Shown: piece after piece, positions 59,658 to 64,000 of the stretch
Layout of the letters: every line of letters begins with the position of its first letter
Numbering within the stretch: the stretch's first letter is position 1
NCBI GenBank assembly: GCA_903632075.3
Contig: CAHIKZ030005437.1
Coordinates: 561,001-625,000, forward strand
Direction: 5' to 3'
Length of the DNA: 64,000 nucleotides
Source of the DNA: Acanthosepion pharaonis
Lineage: Eukaryota > Mollusca > Cephalopoda > Sepiida > Sepiidae
Made by a program: the position numbers and the translations under genes
The notes under the pieces: model-generated
Databases searched by the model: none
Told to the model about the DNA's origin: nothing
What the model saw: only the letters and a program-made list of their open reading frames with translations

Positions 59658-60100
59658 GTAATAAATTTGAGTATGTAATACGGACAGTGTTATAAGTTAT
59701 TGACATTTGGAAAAACGTTCATGAAAGTATATTTCGAAAAAAATATCTGATAATGCATTTCGAGTCTAACAGCTTCATCAGATGGATAATGAAAAATGTG
59801 TTGTGTGTGTGTATTTGTGTGCCTTTAAAATAATTAAATCTTATATTATTTTTCCTAAGCTGGCGTTGCTCGATACTAAAAGAGAAAGAAAATGAATGAC
59901 TTTTAAAAAATCGTTTAACATTTTTATATTCTTCGCTTTCAAATGTCCGAGTTTTGAGATGGAAATTCTTGAGAATGGATAGAAAATGAATTAAGGGATT
60001 GTTTTTATTCATGCCTTCTCCATGTAGACAGTATGTAATAAATTTGGGTATGTAATCCCGACAGTGTTATAAGTTATTGACATTTGGAAAAACGTTCATG
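59658..60100 (+). repeat. 66-bp direct repeats flanking a 311-bp insert
   Basis: 59658-59723 and 60035-60100 are direct copies with three differences in 66 (GTAATAAATTTG...ACAGTGTTATAAGTTATTGA...AACGTTCATG). They enclose 59724-60034. The sequences just outside the pair differ from each other, as for a long target-site duplication. Confidence 0.92.
59724..60034 (-). mobile_element. Penelope-like terminal-repeat insert with hammerhead-like core
   Basis: Read on the minus strand, the end of the insert contains ATCTGATGAAGCTG, TTAG, ACTCGAAATGCATTATCAGA. That gives a perfect first core box CUGAUGA (complement at 59775-59781), a weak helix II (AG-C/A-CU), GAAA (complement at 59758-59761), and then the palindromic UGCA with an AUU triplet. 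This is the box layout of a minimal type I hammerhead in a Penelope terminal repeat. The rest holds an open minus frame (59719-60012) including KTRTFESEEYKNVKRFFKSH, unrecognised. The insert sits exactly between the 66-bp direct repeats, which would be its target duplication. Confidence 0.55.
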
Positions 60101-60290
60101 TTCAGGAGTTTGAGAGCCCCTAATTCTTTGCATATTCTGAACTGCCGTTTGATCTGGGTTTTCATTTGCACAGGGATTTCTTTGCTTCGCTGCGGCCTTG
60201 GTTCTTTTGATTGCAATCCTGTTCTCTGTTGGCGGGGATTTCTTTTTGCGAGACATACTGCTGCTGTATGCAATAGGCAACAATAGACTA
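60101..60290 (-). pseudogene. Possible N-terminal fragment of a Helitron-like protein, minus strand
   Basis: The minus strand from a Met at about 60256 reads MSRKKKSPPTENRIAIKRTK, AAAKQRNPCANENPDQTAVQ and NMQRIRGSQTPEHERF. It is highly basic, with a repeated 'ENP/QTPEH/Q' rhythm. Rolling-circle (Helitron) helicase proteins of many animals begin with similar Arg-rich repeats containing ETPEQ. The similarity is of style rather than a motif, so this is tentative. The frame ends at 60104, right where the direct-repeat copy begins, so the rest is missing. A profile search against Helitron N-termini would decide. Confidence 0.3.
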
Positions 60291-60331
60291 CAGAAGAACT
60301 CAAAACTGATTGCTGCATTTAAGTATTGCAT

Positions 60332-61334
60332 TAATATTTAACCTTGTCTTTTAAAAGTTCAACGATAATTCTTCTTCTTAATTTAAAGGCAATTCGATGT
60401 ACGTAAGTCCTTAATTTCCGTACAAACAATTATGTCTATTTCATGGATAACTTTCACTGGATTTCGCAATTAATTTTTATTATTCCCAAATATATTTACA
60501 AGTTATAAAAATTATTATCGTACAAAAAATTCGTTGGAAAATATCACGTAAGAAAATCGATGAAAACAATCACAATAATGAAAATTTGGGAATCCCAAAT
60601 TTCAGGATTTCTGGTCTGGATCTGGCCTGGAATATTTTTAATGAGCTCTTTGAGTCGGCCTGATTTCAAAATGGTATGATATGTTGGGTTATGGCCTCTA
60701 GGAGTAAAGTTGGGAAAGTGTGCCACACTGGCACACTGAGAGTCTCATTTATTTATATAGATTACATTTATAATAATTTTCCTGTTGAAAGACCGTCAAC
60801 CAGGCGATATAAAATTATTAAATATACTTCATTCCTTAGCCCGTTCAAGTCTATGGCCATCCGCTATCTTCCCCACATATCCCATAAACTATGCCTCTTG
60901 CTCTGTAACCCTCTACCTCGAGTGGCTCTTTTGAAGAATCATTGTAAAACAAATGTACTTTGAATTTGTTTTCATTAAGCACATTGTAAATTACCAACAG
61001 AATTTATAGGTTTGTGCTGTGAAATTTATTTTCAGTAAAGAAGTTACAACGGCAACAAAGATTTCACACGTAATCTCAATTTTTTTTTTAATAGCCATTG
61101 AGTATAGTCCATATACAAGGGAATTACTAAAATGATATTGGCCCAGTGAACTTCTCAAAATCTGACCAAATACAATTTTGTGAAATTCATTCTTGGTCGA
61201 GTCAATAATTTTTCAGCATCCATCTTATATGGCCTTTCGTTTTATTTAATTGATGTATTTTTACGACTTAAACTTTTGCAGGTTATCTAAAACCAGAAAA
61301 TATTTTCAGATTGTAAGATTCTTGGAGATAATGG
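60332..61334. other. No gene seen
   Basis: The + frame at 60676-60963 is open (95 codons) without a recognised motif. The rest is AT-rich. Confidence 0.45.
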
Positions 61335-61495
61335 TTTACTGATACAAGTCATACTAATTAACTCAGCTGGAGGGGAAAAGAGTTTAATTCATACCATTTC
61401 CCAAGGTTATTTGCGCCTAAGTGAATATAACGAACTCGACTGGAATTGGAACACTGTTCTCCGATTTCCATTTACGAGCCGTTATCCATTACTCC
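61335..61495 (-). mobile_element. tRNA-derived SINE, partial
   Basis: The minus strand reads GGAGTAATGGATAACGGCTC, then AATCGGAGAACAG and GTTCCAATTCCAGTCGAG, matching the head of the SINE at 44900-45270. It continues into TATATTCACTTAGG and CTTGGGAAATGGTATGAATT, also shared. The 3' half is diverged or lost. Confidence 0.65.
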
Positions 61496-61667
61496 ACCCA
61501 CACATCGAAGCTTACACCACCTGGTATTCGCAGGTCACCCATCTAAATAGTGACCAAGCTCGACCTTGCTTAATTTAGGTGATCGTACGAAAAGCATTTC
61601 TTCCACGTGATATGACTGTGAGCTGCTGTACCCTAATACAAAAAAACAACAGGAGGTGAATGTGTGC

Positions 61668-61668
<1 letters not shown>

Positions 61669-61717
<49 letters not shown>
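61669..61717. repeat. (TA)n microsatellite
   Basis: About 24 TA repeats preceded by TGTGTGCG. Confidence 0.97.
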
Positions 61718-61719
<2 letters not shown>

Positions 61720-62836
61720 GTTGAAAGATTGCGATATAATAAAATTTATTTAAAATCTTTGAAATAATCAATTCATTTTTCATTTTCCTCTGTTCCAAAG
61801 TACGGTACTTTTAAGTGCTACTTTTGAATTTATCAATAATGTAAGAATCTGCAGGAATTAAGCGTATTTGAACGTGATATCACATTACTAAACTTTTGCT
61901 GTCAATTCTTAAAAACAATGCTGTAAAAGGTGTGATAATCGAACATAGAATCGATGCTATGTCAACACTAAAACAAATACTTTATTTTGATCGATATCTT
62001 TCGAACTAGATATCTGTGTCTCGACACAAATGATAAAAGTCAATATTTTCTTTATGAACAGAATATTAAACTTTACGTAAAAACGTATGCCTAAAACGTA
62101 TGTCTAAAACATATACCTAAAACGTATGTGTATGACTAAAGTGAATGTGCTATAATGGAGAAGGAGTTGACTATTTAAAGGGACGTGCATATTGCTGAGA
62201 TCAAATACGCATATTTTGCCAGACTGGGGATCAATTGCAATGTCGATTAATGCAGAAGAGTAGGCAGATATCCAATATAGTGACGTATCATGTTATCTTA
62301 AAGTTCCGTTCATTATGCGATCAGGTTACATACTGCTTAGCAGAGGCGTATTGAGAAATACAGTAACCTTGACTGAAATTTCTGCGATATCAACAATTTG
62401 AGCAAATTCAGTAAGTGCACAAGTTCATGTTTAGTTTCAGATCTGTATTTTAATCATAGATTTTCTTTTACTTTTACGAACATTAATCGAAGTGGCCCAC
62501 TTTTAAATTAAAATTAAGTTAGCGTCTCTCTTGTTTCCAACAAACAGTGGCTGCTCATTTTTATGTGAGTAAATTTCATATCGCGCGGGAAAGGCAGAAG
62601 ATAAAAAATGAAACAGGTGATCCTAAGTCTTAGTGATAGCAACACCAACGCATTTCAACAAAAGTAAGGACCTTTGTCTCTTTGACAGCATAGACCGCAA
62701 GGTATTGGATAACTTTTTCCCACGTCACGTATGAAATCTGTCTAGACTCTCACATTAAAAAACAACCCTATGTGACATCTACCCTCATGGAGAGGCAGAT
62801 GAATAAAATATATTTTTAAAATTCGCAAGATCGTAT

Positions 62837-62839
<3 letters not shown>
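61718..62839. other. No gene seen; a short 14-bp tandem repeat
   Basis: Four diverged copies of AAACGTATGCCTAA lie at 62080-62130. The rest has no supportable feature. Confidence 0.5.

Positions 62840-62929
<90 letters not shown>
62840..62929. repeat. Compound microsatellite (TA)n(TG)n(AG)n
   Basis: About 23 TA, 15 TG and 6 AG repeats, the same three-part order as 39003-39109. Confidence 0.97.
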
Positions 62930-63215
62930 ATTCAGTCAAACAAGTTAAATTCAACGAGCAATGTCGCTTGAAATTTAATATTTCTATTTTATGAAAAAGT
63001 TGACAAGTTGTGTAGAAACTGATCAAAGTTCATTTTCTACCCGATTACTTTTTGCCTATTCAATATCATCGAATATCAGAATAGTTGCAGTATAAACCAT
63101 AAGTGGGCTCTGTGGTTGTTGAACAAACTCATATGCGCCTGAGCGGGCGTTTGCAATATGGATTGGCTAGTCACTCTAGTAGACGGGTATCCTCGAACAC
63201 GAGTGGTCAGCTATC

Positions 63216-63216
<1 letters not shown>
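62930..63216. other. No gene seen; possible dispersed repeat
   Basis: 63095-63210 is more GC-rich (GCGCCTGAGCGGGCG...GACGGGTATCCTCGAACACG) and probably belongs to a dispersed non-coding repeat that continues after the microsatellite. Confidence 0.4.

Positions 63217-63262
<46 letters not shown>
63217..63262. repeat. (TA)n microsatellite
   Basis: About 22 TA repeats within a GC-richer dispersed repeat. Confidence 0.97.
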
Positions 63263-63264
<2 letters not shown>

Positions 63265-63566
63265 TATATGCATGTGTATATTGCAGAAACACTGTTGGGA
63301 ATTCAGACACCATTGCTATTATATATCAGTGCGGATTTGGCTCTCTAGCCTTGGTTTGCAACCCGTGTAGGAGAAGGACAATTCTGAATTCCAAACCCAC
63401 ACTTTGCACCAGTTCCCTATTCTTAATTATTTCGAAAAGTATGGTCATGTTCTGTACAAGCATTACCTATATGATCAAATCATCAGTGTGGGTAGTCTCA
63501 CATTCTGCAATAAATAGCTCTCATTTGCCATAATCGAAAAGAAGATCCTGACTGACTTGTGTGCGT

Positions 63567-63568
<2 letters not shown>
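63263..63568 (+). repeat. Probable dispersed non-coding repeat
   Basis: The block CTCTCTAGCCTTGGTTTGCA then ACCCGTGTAGGAGAAGGAC is loosely related to the CTAGGCTGGTTG core at 53054 and 13983. The sequence is of higher complexity than the flanks, and the frames are broken. I cannot assign a family. Confidence 0.35.

Positions 63569-63634
<66 letters not shown>
63569..63634. repeat. Compound microsatellite (AC)n(AT)n
   Basis: 17 AC repeats then 16 AT repeats; on the minus strand TA followed by TG, as elsewhere. Confidence 0.97.
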
Positions 63635-63637
<3 letters not shown>

Positions 63638-64000
63638 CAGGTAAGTTGTGGAGAAGCTGTCTAAAGTTCGTGATGGTTCTTTTGCGTACTGTCTCTCTCT
63701 AGTCATTATTATGCGCATTAATATCTGTTACAACGAGGGAAAAATATATTAGCTTTATCCTGGTATTTTTAGAAATATTATATTTCTAATTTAAAAGTAC
63801 TTTATTTTAATGACAGTTCAGCGGTCCATGATGAACCTTGAGAAAACACCTGGCCGTTTCAGGTGATTCCTTAATCACCTGCGGCAACGCTTATGAGGGC
63901 GGAGGCGTTATACCAAAAAAAATAAAATGTTATAAAAATCTTAAAACAGTCGTGTGAAGGATATATGTAATAGAAAACAGAAAAAAAACAAACATTTATT
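63635..64000. other. No gene seen
   Basis: A GC-richer patch at 63820-63920 (GATGAACCTTGAGAAAACAC...CACCTGCGGCAACGC) has no recognised identity; it could be a repeat edge. Confidence 0.45.

Overview
This window is non-coding, repeat-rich animal DNA. I read it as a mollusc, most likely a cephalopod such as an octopus. The reasons are the very AT-rich background, the many (TA)n(TG)n compound microsatellites, the mix of non-LTR retrotransposons, Penelope-like elements, mariner/Tc1 elements and tRNA-derived SINEs, and one exon that reads like a mollusc nicotinic acetylcholine receptor subunit. There are no bacterial operons, ribosome binding sites, rRNAs or CRISPR arrays. The species call is inference.

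Only one stretch looks like host protein-coding sequence: a 152-base exon at 51642-51793 on the + strand. It has a pyrimidine-rich AG acceptor, a GTAAGT donor and intron phases 1 and 0. It encodes the N-terminal extracellular part of a Cys-loop (nicotinic acetylcholine receptor-type) subunit. I found no partner exons, so much of the window is probably intron of that gene or intergenic DNA.

Layout. 0-5 kb: mariner 3' end, a LINE fragment whose 3' end has expanded into a 30-bp minisatellite, and an LTR-like piece. 6-8 kb: two Penelope-like fragments in opposite orientation, then a LINE 3' end with a C-terminal zinc finger. 10-11.6 kb: an inverted LINE copy that looks twin-primed. 13-22.4 kb: LINE 3' ends, a Tigger-like MITE and another LINE clade. 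23.3-25 kb: the best Penelope-like element (reverse transcriptase plus GIY-YIG endonuclease, both broken, then a terminal repeat with a hammerhead-like motif). 26-27.7 kb: the longest LINE copy. 29-40 kb: mostly unannotatable AT-rich DNA with microsatellites and foldbacks. 40.4-49 kb: three LINE fragments, a SINE and a Tc1 remnant. 51.6 kb: the receptor exon. 52.6-60.3 kb: a near-perfect hairpin, two minisatellites, a deleted mariner with both termini, a 200-bp inverted repeat and a Penelope-like insert between 66-bp direct repeats. 60-64 kb: a possible Helitron N-terminus, a SINE and microsatellites.

All mobile elements are decayed by stops, frameshifts, deletions or lost catalytic residues, so none looks autonomous. 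The most interesting structure is recurrent: hammerhead-ribozyme-like cores and long foldbacks tied to Penelope-like terminal repeats, often next to a (TA)n tract.
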